Below, piece after piece: positions 11,304 through 24,452 of a stretch of DNA of 64,000 nucleotides. Numbering within the stretch: position 1 is the stretch's first letter; each line of letters opens with the position of its first letter. The DNA comes from Apium graveolens (taxonomy: Eukaryota > Streptophyta > Magnoliopsida > Apiales > Apiaceae): NCBI RefSeq assembly GCF_009905375.1, contig NW_027419785.1, positions 1-64,000 of the forward strand, written 5' to 3'. The notes beneath the pieces are model-generated. The model searched no databases and had not been told where the DNA came from. It saw only the letters and a list, made by a program, of their open reading frames with translations. A program made the translations under genes and the position numbers.

Positions 11304-14300
11304 TTACAGAAAGAGAGTATTTGCTAACTCACTTACCAACCTAGAGAAGGTGGATTCATCAAGTGGCTTGGTAAAGATGTCTGCAAGTTGCTTCTCACTT
11401 GGAACAAAATGAAGCTCCACAGTGCCATTCATTATATGCTCCCTAATGAAGTGGTACTTGATATCTATGTGCTTTGTTCTTGAATATTGTACTGGATTTT
11501 CAGTGATGGCAATTGCACTTGTGTTCATCATAGAAAATACGAATTTTGTCCACTTGTAGACCATAGTCCAACAATTGGTTTTTTCATCCATAAAATCTGT
11601 GCACATCAACTACCAGCAGCAATATACTCAGTTTCAGCTGTAGAAGTAGAAACTGAGTTTTGTTTTTTACTGAACCAGGATACTAGCTTGTTTCCTAGAA
11701 ACTTACAAGTTCTTGTTGTACTTTTTCTATCTATTTTACAACCTGCATAATCTGCATCTGAATAACCAATTAGATCAAAACCAGAATATCTAGGGTACGA
11801 AATGCCATATTTTCGGTGTGCCCTTGAGATATCTGAAAATTTTCTTAATAGCTACTAAGTGAGATTCTCTAGGATCAGCTTGAAATCTAGCACAAAGACA
11901 AGTAGCAATATATATCTGGCCTACTAGCTGTTAAGTACAAAGTGAGCCTAACCATGCCTCTATATCTTGAATGTCCACATACTTTTCAGTAGTGTTCAAT
12001 TCAAGTTTAGTTGCAGTGGCCATGGGAGTTTTTGCAGATGTGCAATCCATTAGATCAAACTCTTTAAAAGATCATAAATATATTTGGTTTGACTAATGAA
12101 TATTCCATTCACTAACTTGCTTAACTTGTAAACCAAGAAAGTAAGTTAGTTCTCCCATCATGCTCATTTCATACTTACTTTGCATCAATTTGGAAAACTT
12201 TTTGCAAATTTTTCATCTGTGTAGCCAAATATAATATCATCTACATAAATTTGAACAAGTATACTGGAGCCATTAACATTTCTAAAGAATAGAGATTTCT
12301 CAACAGTACCTCTTGTGAAGGATTTTCTAAGAGAAACTTTGACAAAGTATCATACCAGGATCTAAGTGCTTGCTTCAATCCATAAAGTGCTTTCAACAGA
12401 TAATATACATATTCTAGAAAATTAGATCTTCAACACCAGGAGGCTGACTGACATAGACTTCCTCCTCCAAATCTCCATTAAGAAAGGCACTTTTGACATC
12501 CATTTGATATACTTTAAAATTGGCATGGGCTGCATAGGCTAAGAAAATTCTGATGGCTTCAAGTCTTGCAACAGGAGCAAAAGTTTCATCAAAATCTATC
12601 CCTTCTTGTGGACAGTAGCCCTTAGCAACCAATCTAGCTTTTTTCCTGACAACTATGCCATTTTCATCCATCTTATTTCTGAATTCCCACTTGGTGTCAA
12701 TTTGATTCTTTCCTTTAGTCTTGGGTTCCAGCTTCCATACCTTGTTCCTTTCAAATTGGTTTAGCTCCTCATGCATAGCTAAAATCCAATCAGGATCCAA
12801 CAGAGCTTCTTCTACCTTCTTTGGTTCTTCCTTAGAAAGAAAGCTGCTATACAGACATTCTTCTTGAGTTGCTTTCCTTGTTTGAACTCTAGAAGATGCA
12901 TCACCAATAATGAGCTCAAAATGGTGATCTCTAGTCCATTTTCTCTGTTGTGGTAGATTAGCTCTAGATGAAGAGACTTGATTGTTGTCTTGATGATTAG
13001 TCGAATTTTGATGATTAGAAACTCCCCCTGAGTTTATGGATCTTTGACTTGAAGAAGGGGTTCTTTCCGATTGTGATCTTACTTGACTCCCAAATCCTAT
13101 TGAGGGATCAACGGATGTTGTTCTTTGTCTGTCGACAGATGATGTTCTTTCCCTGTCGACGGATGATACAGATTGTCTTTCAACAGATGATGCACTTGAT
13201 CTATCAATGGATGTTGAGTTATGTGCTTCATATTTGTAGACTTTTCTAGTATTGTCCTTGGATATTGGTTCTTGATCACTATCATCATCACTATCTTTAC
13301 ATATCATCTCCACTATTATCAAAATTGAGGCTCTCATGGAAATCTCCATCTTACAGTCCTTCAATCTTTTTATCATCAAACACAACATGTACTGATTCCA
13401 TAACAATGTTGGTTCTTAGATTGTAGACTCTATATGCTTTTCCAACAGCATATCCAACAAAGATTCCTTCATCTGCTTTGGCATTAAAATTTTCATGTTG
13501 ATCAATTTGATTTCTTAAGATGTAGCATTTACAGCCAAAGACATGTAAGAAATTTAGAGTTGGCTTCCTATTCTTAAACAACTGATAAGGAGTTATGTAT
13601 TTGGCTTGATTAACCAAAGAAATATTCTGAGTGTAGCATGCAGTATTCACAGCTTCAGCCCAAAAATATGTTGGTAACTTTGATTCTTCAAGCATTGTCC
13701 TTGCAGCTTCAATAGAGATCTATTTTTCCTTTCACCACTGCCATATTGTTATGGGGTTCTAACTGTAAAAAACTCATGCATAATCCCATTCTATTCAAAA
13801 AATGATCTCATCACAGAATACTTGAACTCAGTTCCATTGTCACTCATGATTCTTCTTACTTTGAAGTCAGGATGATTATTGACTTGCCTTATGTGATTGA
13901 TGATGATTTCACTATCTTCATCTCTGGATTTCAGAAAATATGTCCAAGAGAACTTTGAGAAATCATCTACAATTAGTAGGCAAAATCTTTTCCTTGATAT
14001 AGACAACACATTGACGGGTCCAAACAAATCCATTTACAACAGTTACAAAGGTTCTTCAATTGTTGAATCAAGCTTCTTTCTAAATGATGTTTTAATCTGC
14101 TTTCGTTTCTGGAAGGCATCACATAATCCATCCTTATTAAACTCTACTTGAGGAATACATCTAACCAATTCTTTCTTGACTAGCTCATTCATGGTCTTGA
14201 AGTTTAGATGGGACAACTTCTTGTGCCATAACCAACTTTCATCTTGACTTGCTTTACTGAGAAGACAAGTTACTGATTCTTCATTTGATGAGTTAAAATC

Positions 14301-14648
14301 AGCTAGGTACATATTACCTCTTCTCACTCCAGTAAGAACCACTTTGTTTCTCTTTTTGTTAGCCACAACACAGTATTCAGAATTAAAAGTGACTGAGTTG
14401 TCCTTATCACAAAGCTGGTTGATACTCAATAAATTGTGCTTGAGTCCATCCACTAAGGAAACCTCTTTAATTATGACATTATCCTTTGAAATCAAGTCAT
14501 ATCCCACAGTATAACCCTTGCTATCATCTCCAAAAATAATACTTGGGCCAGCTCTTTCCTTGAACTCAGTGAGCAGGGTAGAATCTCCAGTCATGTGCCT
14601 TGAGCAAACACTATCTAGATACCAAAGATTCTTTCTGTTTCCCTGCAC
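11304..14648 (-). pseudogene. pol: Copia-A pol: protease, integrase, reverse transcriptase, RNase H
   Basis: Protease is at about 14610: WYLDSVCSRHMTG, with Val where the active-site triad needs Gly, so it is dead. The integrase zinc region at about 14250-14090 keeps both His, but one Cys is replaced by Phe. The catalytic Asp in MDLFGPV (14033) and the second Asp in SDNGTE (about 13830) are seen; the Glu falls where the frame is lost, at about 13790-13700. The integrase C-terminal part is at 13695-13351. Reverse transcriptase begins at about 12810, with [10 protein letters not shown] at about 12480; YVDD is encoded at about 12240 outside the main open frame. The RNase H tail (KHIDIKYHFIREH, then LADIFTKPL) is at 11500-11340. 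Multiple frameshifts make it a pseudogene. Confidence 0.9.
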
Positions 14649-14826
14649 ACATCAAAATCAAATCAAGTTGATTTTGGTACCCAAGTTTCCTTGGGTCCTG
14701 CCTTGTTACCCTTTTTCTTTGGTTTATTAGGTTTGACCTCATTGACTTGGGGATTTCAGATTCATCCTTAGTCATTTGAGTTGGAACTTTGAGACCAGCC
14801 ATTAACACAAAATTATCATGCACATT

Positions 14827-17060
14827 TTAATTTACATAAAAAGGCATGCTATTTGCAAACATGTTATTCCAGTAAGGCATGCTAAATGGCATTTGAGGCA
14901 TACTAAATGCAGCATAATAAGGATTAGGTGCAAATGGCATATTAGTAAATTGTGCATTTATATTCCGAGTAGGTATAGCATTCATAGGCATGGCATGCAT
15001 GGTAGTCATGTTGGGAAAAGAAGAGGGTGCAGACATGGGAGTTGGCATAACAAGCTTGCAATTAACAGAAAAATGATTAAAACTACCGCACTTAACACAT
15101 ATTTTTCTAGGTGCATATTTATTAGGTGTGTAGTTGTTATGTTTGTTGATTCCTACCTTCCTATTCATATTATTTTTCCTTTTTGTTTCTGCTTATTCTC
15201 AATCTTTTCTAATCTGTCATTCAATTTCTTGATTGACAGATGCCCAACATTAACTCTCTTTTCTTTTCTCACTTGACTTAATTCTCCTGGAATAAAGTTT
15301 TTAGAAGCTGATCCATATTTCTCATTCAACTTAGCTAGCTTGGCTTTGCTAACTGGCTTTTTCTCAGTCGACGGATGTGGTTCCTTGTCTTTCGACGAAT
15401 GGTCCATTTGGTCTTTCGACGGATGACATTCATCATCTGTCATATCCACATCCGTTGACAATCCTTCAATCAAATTGAATTCAAACTTCTCTTTACTCTT
15501 TTTCCAGGTTGTATCATAAAATGACTCAATACCTTGAACTTTAGTGATTTGAGCATGAACATCTCTAGATGATTTCCATGCCTTGATCACTTCATGTTCA
15601 CGTTCAAGCCGCTTCTTTAAAATCTCTTATTTCTTCAAGGACTCAGTTAATTCATCCTTAGCAATTTTACACTGAATTCTCAGTTTTTCAAATTCAATAA
15701 ATTGAGACTCTAGCACATTATTCCTCTCACTTAAATTCAAATTGTTTTCTTTAATTTTAGCATTTTCCTTAGTGAGGGACTTAAGTGTAACACGCAGGTG
15801 ATATAATTCAGTAGACATGTCATTTATTGTATTATTACACTCAGCTTTAGATAAATATGCTATGTTAGTTATGATTACCTGATTTCTTGAAGAACTGGTC
15901 TTTGTTTTATCTGATTTGGCCATTAAGGCTAGATTGGCATAGCTTGTTTCTTCATCTTCATCCAATCCATCTACAACCCAGTCATTTTCTTGTGTAATAA
16001 AAGCCCTTTCCTTTTGCTTGAGCAACTCAAAGTATTTCTGCTTATATTCAATAGGCTCAAACTTCTTTTTGCTAGAATCAGACTTTCTACACTCACTAGC
16101 AAAATGACCTGCCAAGCCACATTTGAAATACTTGAATTTAGACTTATCAACCATGTTTTTGTTTGACTTGGCTGCTCCAAAATTCTTCTTGAATTTAAGC
16201 TTGGAAAATCTCCTGGATAAGAATGCTAGATGTTCATCATTATCATCCATGTCATCTTGGCTCAACTGATCTTCATTTTCAGCTAGCAGCCCTTTACCCT
16301 TGCTTTCACATACCTTTGACGTAGACTCAACAGCTTCCACATTCATCTCTTTCTCCTTTTCCAACTCAGCAACAAGTGCAATGGATCCTCCCTTTTTCCT
16401 TCCTTTCTCCATCCTTTCATCTTGCTCTATTTCAAGCTCATAGGTTTTCAGGATGCCATACAGTCTTTCCAAGGTGAACTCCTTGTATTCTTGTGAATTT
16501 CTCAATGAGACTGTCATTGGCTTCCACTCTTTTGGGAAAGATCTAAGGAACTTGAGGTTGAAGTCTTTTGTCTGATAGACTCTTCCATACAGTTTTAGAG
16601 CATTCAGTTGTTTTTGAAATCTATTAAATATATCAATGAGTGACTCACTTTCTTCACAGTGAAAATGTTCATATCGTTGAATCAGAAGCTGCATCTTGTT
16701 CTCCCTCACTTGCTCAGTACCATCACAAATGATATGTATTGTATCCCAAACTTCTTTGGCTATTTTACAGTTAATGATGTTAACAAACATATCACCATCA
16801 ACACCATTAAACAGTATATTCATGGCCTTCTTATCTTTCCTGACTTGTTCAATGTCAGGATCAGACCATTCATGCCTAGGTTTTGGAACTGATGGTTCAT
16901 TACCTGTAGCACCTCTCATAGGGACATGAGGACCTCTTTCAATGCAGTCCACATAAGCTTCATCTTGGGAAAGAATATGTAGATGCATCTTCACCTTCCA
17001 GTGGGGATATTTGTCTTTATCCAGGAATGAGATTTTCATTCCAATATCCTTTTTGTTCAT
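14827..17060 (-). pseudogene. gag: Copia-A gag, broken
   Basis: Starts at ATG 17060, about 45 bases downstream of the primer site. The first 477 codons hold the copia capsid region, including the block IFNRFQKQLNALKLYG, then a zinc knuckle at about 16130-16085 whose first Cys is Tyr (YFKCGLAGHFASEC), then a Leu/Lys/Glu-rich coiled-coil-like tail. A TAA at 15627 is in frame with the following stretch (15590-15165), so it is a nonsense mutation. After a frameshift at about 15168, a second, intact knuckle CVKCGSFNHFSVNC follows, then a Met/Pro/Asn-rich linker to 14827. Gag would form the virus-like particle and bind the RNA. Confidence 0.88.
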
Positions 17061-17106
17061 CTTGTTGATCGTTGTGATATTTACACTCTTTGTACTTCAA
17101 GAGCTT

Positions 17107-17118
17107 GCTCTGATACCA
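17107..17118 (-). other. Copia-A primer binding site (initiator tRNA-Met type)
   Basis: The minus strand reads TGGTATCAGAGC, the usual plant copia primer site, two bases from the LTR end at 17121. It fixes the minus-strand orientation of copia-A. Confidence 0.93.
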
Positions 17119-17120
17119 AT

Positions 17121-18184
17121 TGTTATTCCCTAACAATACAACAAGAACTACAGAAGGGGGGTTGAATGTAATTTTGGCTTCCTTTTTAGATTTTAAAAAT
17201 GTTCTAACTCAATATATATAACAGTGTTTAATTTGCAGTAATACGGAATAAAAAAAACAATATAAATCAAATCACTAAGTAATAAAACACACGTTTTAAA
17301 ACTTTCTAGTGGATTTGAAAGTATCCACCAGATATATATATATATATCAGATTGAGAACTCTGTGAAGCTTTGAATAGCTCACAACTGCTTTACAAGTTG
17401 AACAAACAAAACTACAGAGAAATTCTTACAAATTTAGCCTTATCTGTTTCTCTGAAAATAAGCTTGCTTAGTTAGTTGTTCTACTTGTTTCACTTGTTTA
17501 TATATTACCAACTTTACATGACAGTTAGACAAGATAATAAAACAAAACTATATATAGTCTAACTCCATGCTACTTCATTACTCTATTCCAACATCTTTGA
17601 ATATCTTCTTAGTTGCATGAAAATGGTAATGCTTCTTGGTTCTCTGAAACCAATAATTAGGTTGCCATATTTCTTTCGCATACAATCAACGCATGTGACT
17701 ATCAAGTCACTATCAACTACTCTTTGAATTTGAACATCCGTTCGAACTTCACTGGATCATCCATTGAAGCTGTAGTTGATCATCCGCTGATACTTTGGTT
17801 GATCATCCGTTGAAGCTTTGTAGATCATCCGTTGAAGCTTTATCTGAGCATCCGTTGAAGCTTTGTGAAACATCCATTGAGACTATTTTCTTGACAGTTA
17901 ACTCCATTTCACTTATACAAGATTACAAGGCATCATCTATTTATAATTAACCAACCTATCTTGCATATCAATCTAGTAGTTAACATGACTTAAATATTTC
18001 TCAGAAATCTATATCACTAAGCTTATACAAGTATGCAGAAATGTGCTACTAAAGTTATTTACATAAGCTACTATTTCAACGGATAGTGAAAGTGATCATC
18101 CGTTGAAAGCTACAAATTTACTAAGTTAAATCTACTAAGGTGTTTTGTTTAACTTATAATCAAGTTCACAACATATTCCTAACA
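17121..18184 (-). repeat. Copia-A 5' LTR (1064 bp)
   Basis: Ends form the inverted repeat TGTTA...TAACA. The primer site abuts at 17118. The TATA box TATATAAA is on the minus strand at 17504-17497. Upstream of it (17735-17885) are seven copies of CATCCGTTGA or near variants, and two more at 18076-18105. The terminal segment GAAGGGGGGTTGAATG (17153-17168 on plus) is shared with the other copia LTRs here. The outer end could also be read at 18187. Confidence 0.88.
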
Positions 18185-18659
18185 ACATTTTTCCTCCCAC
18201 TGCTCATTTTCTTCACTTTTCACAGAATTATGAAATTAAGCACCACTCTCACAAGCTTCAGAAGTTTCTTCAACATCATGTAGAATGGGCAGATCAAAAA
18301 CTCTCTTCTTCTCCTTGATTATTATCCTGATTTGAGGGAGTTTCACATCCAACTAAGTGATCTTGCTATCGAATTGGTGTAGGAAAAACTTGGTAGTATC
18401 ATAAATCAGTATTGGAGATGACGTGGTAATATAAGGTGTTTCGAGAGCAGTGTAAAAATGATATGGTGGTTCTGGTGGTGGTTGAATGTAGTGGTAAACA
18501 TGAGGATGAGATGGTGGTCATTGAAGTGGGCGGTAGATATATGGAGCTGTTAGAGGTGATGTGTACGGATGATAGAAATTAGGGATTTGAAATGGATTTG
18601 AAGGATACAGAGTGAATGGAAAATTAACGGAAACATTGCCGGTCATGTCTGAGAATTCG
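18185..18659 (-). pseudogene. gag: Copia-D gag N-terminal fragment
   Basis: Minus strand, ATG at 18646 just inside a copia primer site. It encodes a Pro/Tyr/Phe-rich start (MTGNVSVNFPFTLYPSNPF) that stays open for about 40 codons before a stop; related sequence continues in other frames. It ends abruptly at the copia-A LTR, so copia-A interrupted it. The remainder of copia-D should lie beyond the left edge of the window. Confidence 0.5.
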
Positions 18660-18674
18660 CCAGCTCTGATACCA
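18660..18674 (-). other. Copia-D primer binding site
   Basis: The minus strand reads TGGTATCAGAGCTGG, complementary to initiator tRNA-Met, two bases from the LTR that begins at 18677. Confidence 0.85.
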
Positions 18675-18676
18675 TT

Positions 18677-18977
18677 TGTCATGATCTTGACACTTTTTTT
18701 TGGTTTTTGATAAAATTAAACTAAGATAAGCAAGAAAGAACAGAAGGGAAATTGCAGAAAAGTAAAGATAAAAGGTAAACATTTAATTAGCAAAAAAGGG
18801 TAAACATTCATTTCATTTCATTTGATAAATGTACACTGAAGAAGAAGGTATAATATATATGCATCAACACTCCTCTAATGACTAAATTATTGGGCCGAAC
18901 CAACTAATAACCCAATTCCAAAATTGACCCAAAAATAATATTAGGCCCATCATTATCAGATAACTCCAAACATGACA
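18677..18977 (-). repeat. Copia-D 5' LTR (301 bp)
   Basis: Bounded by the perfect 7-bp inverted repeat TGTCATG...CATGACA and adjoining a primer site. TATA-like sequence lies at about 18850. It is much shorter than the other LTRs, so this is a separate copia family. Its partner LTR is not in the window. Confidence 0.75.
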
Positions 18978-20600
18978 GAATGTAGCATTGAAATCTCATA
19001 TACATCAATTGGGTTTTTTATCTGATTTGGGTAATAAACCCTAACTTGGAGAATCAGCTTTGACTCGAACTTAATTGGGCATAATTTGGGTTAATAAACC
19101 TTTATTTCCTAATTAGCAAAAGACACTTATATTTTAATTGAAAAACTTGTTCTGAATTTTTAACTCAAGCTTCATTGATTATAATATGGTTTAATAAACC
19201 CTCATATCCTAATTGAAAAAATTATTTCTAATTTTTATTACTTGAGCCAAATTGGTTTGATAGACTTAAATATGATAAATCTTTTAACCATAGGTTTTAT
19301 CCAGACTAAATTGTATTAATAAACTCTAACTCGGGCATAGTTTTGGGAAGTATTCAATTCGAACAAATCAAAGTCTAAATTGGTTGGTGAATAATTTGAC
19401 GTAATTCGTGAAATGGAGCAAAATGTGAGTTAATTAACCCTTATACATGGCCAAATGAGGCCTTATTCAAGCAATGGTCAATTAATTTGGGTACTATAAA
19501 TTTTAATTTGAGATTAATTGTAATTTGAATTTAATTATCCGTTTTGGGCCTAATTTATAAAAGTTCTTAATTTAATATGGATCGATTATAATATTAGTTA
19601 ATAAAGGTTAATTAAATCATAATTAGTCACCGGTATTAATAATTACAGAAAATGAAGCCCACTTTATATTACAATATATATTATTTTTGAAATATTTGTA
19701 ATATGGCGAATGCAATACTTTGAGAAAGTGAAGTCCACTATGTATTACAGTATATACATTATTTTTGAACTATTTGCAATATCGCGGAAAAAGTGTTACA
19801 TTACACGTGAAATTAAAATTGTTTAAATGTGTTGCATTATATTATTTAATTTAAAAATATTAAACTCAATATGAAATTAAAAAAATATAATTACATTTTA
19901 CTTTCAAGATTACGTTCACTCATATATATATATATATAATCTGTAAAATATTAAAAATTTATATTATATCAACATATGACAATTTTTAAATTTAAGTTAT
20001 AATTACTTTCTTAGTTATAAAATTTTCATTTTTTTTTAATTTATGAAGTGAATACATTGTCATGAATTGATAATTATATTCGAATTTGGTGCTATATATC
20101 ACTCTTGTATATAATATACAACACATTACAAATTTTCATTTGTATTAAACAGGAATATAAACTAATTTTGTTTTATGTAATATATTTAGTCATAAAATGT
20201 ATATTTGTATACTTGTAAATGTAAATGTAATTTATTAAGTCGTGTATATTGAAATGCTCATTAATTTTAATAAAATATTAAAAGTGAATAAATTGTCAGA
20301 AAAATTTGGTTAGTTCACATTATATGTTTACATTTTAACTTGAAATGAAACAAAAGAATTCTACCATGAAAGGGAGGAAATTAAGAAAAAAAAGACGTAT
20401 CTTATTATTTTAAATTCTACTAAACATTCAAATAGAAAACACTTTTATTCTTTTCCTTTTAACATTAAAAATAAAAGTAGTATAACCCGCTAAAATATTG
20501 GGAGATCTTTTTTGCTTCGTTACAAAAATTCCTGGCTTCATTTCACCTTAAAACAAAAATACACACAATACTGTCTTACTCATACATAAACAAAACTTTA
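18978..20600. other. AT-rich intergenic DNA with degenerate GGTTTAATAAACCC-type words
   Basis: No gene seen. From 19010 to 19450 short words of the type GGGTTAATAAACCCT recur about every 70-100 bp in decayed form, often as small palindromes. 19640-20600 is plain AT-rich sequence. Confidence 0.45.
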
Positions 20601-22460
20601 TGCAAAAATCTCTTCGTGTTTTGAATAACAATTTCATAACATAGATTCGAAGATAAAGTTATACTCAGGGTTGAGCATTCAGATGGTTCAGTTCGACCCG
20701 AGTCTAAAATTGGATCGAACCGAAACCGATTTTTTTCTTACACTTCTCACTTTCCAAATTAATGGTGATTGGTAGTCTAGTATTAAATATTTTTACCTAT
20801 TAATTGATTTAGTGGTCCAACTCTTTATGTTGATAAAATTAGAAAAGTTGGATAAAGTAAAATGCAACCTTCAGTGCGAACCTTATTTACAAAAGTCAAA
20901 TTAATATTTACAAACTCTAACTCTAAATCTTAAATCAATAACCCCTAAACTATACCTGACCATACTGTTAGTAATTTTACAATTCAAATACAAATACACA
21001 TATTATAACAAGTAGTACAATAATTCGGTACCACATAGACTAATTCTAAGTTGCTAATTATTAAACACCATTGTTCTTCTAATTCATGTCAATAAAAATA
21101 TAAAAAGTTTAGCACTAGATAACAAACTAACACAAATAAATTTTGAATATTAATGAAATCGAGACTTTGGCTTCAACTTGTGTAGTTCTATAAATCACTC
21201 TTATATTCTCTAGTTTAGTGTTCCAATTACTAGCCTACGGTTTTAGATCATTATGAGTATCTTCCGAATCTCAATTGATCCTAATTCATTCACTAATTTT
21301 CAAATTCATACGAAGAATTTAAGCATTTGAAAAGCATTAAGCACTGCAACATACTGGCTAACTAGGGTGTTTTGATATATTCCTATCCTAAACACAAATT
21401 AGCATAACACAAATCCCAAATTTTAGTGAATATGTCTTAATTTAGGCTTACTCTTTCAAGTGTACCTAATTTACCAAATCAATATCAAAATTAATTACTT
21501 CTTCAAAAGAAATGAACAAATCTTTCTACAAAACTCTCTCCGTGTTTTGAATAGCAACTTCATACCATAGATTCGAAGATAAAGTTATGTTCAGGGTTGA
21601 GTATTCGGATGGTTCGGTTCGACCCGAGTCTAAAATTGGATCAAATCGAAATCACCAAAAATTAATTTTTTTTCTTACACTTTTCACTTTTCAAATTAAC
21701 GGTGATTGGTAGTCTAGTATTAAATTTAGTGGTACAACTCTTTATGTTGATAAAATTAGCAAGGTTGGATAAAGTAAAATGGAACCTTCAGTGTGACCCT
21801 TATTTATAAAAGTCAAATATGTATTTACAAACTTTAACTCTAGATCTTAAATCTATAAGCCCTAAATTATATACCTAATCATATTGTTAGTAATTTTACA
21901 ACTCAAATACAAATGCACATGTTATAACAAGTAGCACAATAATTTGTTATCACATTAACTAATTCTTAGTTGCTAATTATTAAACACCATTGTTCTTCTA
22001 ATTCATGTCAATAAAAATATAAAAAGTTTAGCAATAGATAACAAACTAACACAAATAAATTTTCAATATTAAAGAAATCAAGCCTTTAACTTCAACTTGT
22101 AGACTTCTATAAATCACTCTTATAGTCTCTAGTTTAGTGTTCCAATTACTAGTCTAAGGCTTTTAAATCATTATGAGTATCTTCCGAATCTCAAGTGATC
22201 CTAATTCATTAACTAACTTTCGTATTCATACGAAGAATTTTAGCATCTGAAAAGCATTAAGCACTATAATGTACTGGCGACCTAGGGTGTTTTGATATAT
22301 TCCTATCCTAAACACAAACTAGCATAACACAAATCCCAAATTATAGTAAATAGGTCTTAATTTAGGCTTCCTCTTCCAAGTGTACCTAAATTGCCAAATC
22401 AATATCAAGATTGATTACTTCTTCAAAAGCAATGAACATAAAACACTATAAGTACAACAC
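20600..22460. repeat. 926-bp tandem duplication, two copies
   Basis: Copy 1 runs about 20600-21525 and copy 2 about 21526-22455. The anchor ATAGATTCGAAGATAAAGTT starts at 20641 and again at 21567. Similarity continues through the whole unit with scattered substitutions and small deletions. Each unit carries a hAT-like terminal word (CAGGGTTGAGCATTC, then GTTCGACCCGAG). Copy 2 is ended by the copia-C insertion at 22461. Confidence 0.88.
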
Positions 22461-24452
22461 TGTTAGGTCCTGAAGTATCATTGATGGGGGGGGGTTGAAT
22501 ACGATACTCACTAAATTAAAAAATTCTTTCGAATCTATTGCGGATTTAAAATTAAGTGTCCAGTTGGTGGTTCCGTGTTCTTGAGGAGAATAATGTTTGG
22601 AACAGTAAAACGAGGAACACAAGATACTCAGGGAAATATATATTCATATATAAATCCGCGAGGGGTGTTGCTACACTCTTGTAAATAAATTAACCGGCTA
22701 CAATCTAAGAACAACAAAGTTCCTTACTTTCACAAAAATCAATAAATTAAATCTTATACAATGATCTAGTTTTTCTTTGTCTAATAATTTAATTACCGGA
22801 TAACAATTATAATGCCCCTAAGAATATACAAGAGTTAAACCGGGCATTATAACGTTTCTCCGATGAGAAGTTAAACAGGATATACAATTTTTTCCGAGCT
22901 TCTCTGTATTTTCTTTGTTGCTTGTTTTCACCAGCTCTCGTGGAGAGAATATGATGAACATAACAATTCCAATTGTTAAAAATGATCTGATACTGAGTGT
23001 AGTCTTTATATCAATATACATATGTGGCTAAAAATGAACCACATAAATTAATTGATTGAACAATAAAATTGTGGCTGAGGAGTAACTTGTGACCAAGTAC
23101 ACTTCTTGTAACTTGCAACTAGAGGGAGAAATGGCACTTAGTTTTATTTCCAAAAAACTCTAACTTGCGACCACAGGGGGAAATTTTGCCTTAGTTTCAT
23201 TTTACTCAAATATAACCTGCGACCACGGAGGGGTGTATTGTTTGCCTTAGTTTTTATTTCAGGATAAACTAACTTGCGACCACCGCTTTTACTAGTACAA
23301 GTACTTAATTTCTTTTGAATGAAAATGTAATATGTGACCTAGTGGTGCTAGTATATACACTTAACAACATTCACCTCCTGTTTCTATTTCCTTTTTGTTA
23401 TTTTTTTCTTTTTCTTTTTCTTGTTTTTCTTTTCTTTTCTTTTCCCTTTTTATTTTTCTTTTCTTTTTATTTAAGTTTAAATTGTAACTAAATGAATTTA
23501 TAAAATAAAATTAAATATAACTTATATTAATAAACTAATTTAGATTTATAAATTAAATTTATTTAAACTTTATAAAATAAATCATTTTTAGTTTATTAAA
23601 TAAATTATATTAAAGTCCATTAAATAAATTTATTTAGGTTAACAGTTAAACTTTGAACTTGGCCAATCCCTTGAGTTGTTTAGATGTATATCATGCACAC
23701 CTCTTTTCGTACTTTAACAGATAAACGTTCAATCCAAGTATGTTCCTCAACTTTACAATTCTTCTATAAATAATATCCAGATTCCTTTCACGAGCTGTTG
23801 ACGCCTAATGCAACAGGTCTGGTTCACAGACAACTAACTTCGATTCAGGTCTTCGTATTATAGCCTTGATTACATTGTTAAGATTGCAAAAACTTTATCT
23901 CTTCGAACACCGACTGCCAATAAATAAATGTACTTTCACTGGAATTCTTTCTGGTACTTCAGACAACGTTTTCATTGCTACTACAATCTTGAATATTTCA
24001 TTCATTGTTCTTCACTGACATTTGAATATATAAGTGAGCTCTTGTCAGTGAGTATAACTTCAAGACTGTAGCTTTCTTCTTTAATCTTTGTCCATACCCT
24101 GTCTTCAATTCTTCAGATTCCTATGCTTCGAACACTGTCTATCTTCAATCAATGCCAATACACTGAAATCTCCAGGTAGCACTTATACACTAAATCTTCA
24201 ACATTTCTGAAACCCTGAAAGCCTTTAACCATTATTCTTCACTGAGGCATGAACATATTAATGAACTTCATTTAGTGACCTGTAAACATACTTCAAGAAT
24301 TCTTATAATCTTTTAATTCTTTGTATTTTCCTTGTGTTCATTTCTTCTGATTTCTTGTGTAGTCATAGTATTATTAACCTGTCATGTTCTAGTGTTGTTC
24401 TCGTGTTGAGTTATCACGTTACTGTTCATACAGCTACACATTCTCACCAACA
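22461..24452 (-). repeat. Copia-C 3' LTR (1992 bp)
   Basis: Starts TGTTAGGTCC and ends CACCAACA. It contains a run of TAACTTGCGACCA words (about 23085-23340), a T/C-rich tract (23390-23475) and a GGGGGTTGAATACG segment near the left end. It matches 36761-38714 along its length with many substitutions, so the element is old. Confidence 0.92.

Larger units (their letters stand above)
8035..18184 (-). mobile_element. Copia-A: Ty1/copia (Sirevirus-like) retrotransposon, 3' end lost from view
   Basis: Read on the minus strand: 5' LTR (18184-17121), tRNA-Met type primer site, gag, protease, integrase, reverse transcriptase, RNase H, then an extra ORF. The order integrase before reverse transcriptase makes it copia. 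The 3' LTR is not present; the CACTA terminus at 8034 interrupts the element inside the extra-ORF region. All coding parts carry stops or frameshifts. The word CATCCGTTGA (or its complement) recurs through LTR, gag, pol and extra ORF. Confidence 0.9.

Noticed and set aside
14818..15276. 152-codon plus-strand ORF rich in His/Arg/Ile
   Set aside because: Shadow frame opposite copia-A gag, which has the zinc knuckle on the minus strand.
23390..23475. Long T/C tract as a candidate polypurine tract of a further element
   Set aside because: It lies inside the copia-C LTR and occurs at the same place in the partner LTR, with no adjacent LTR border.
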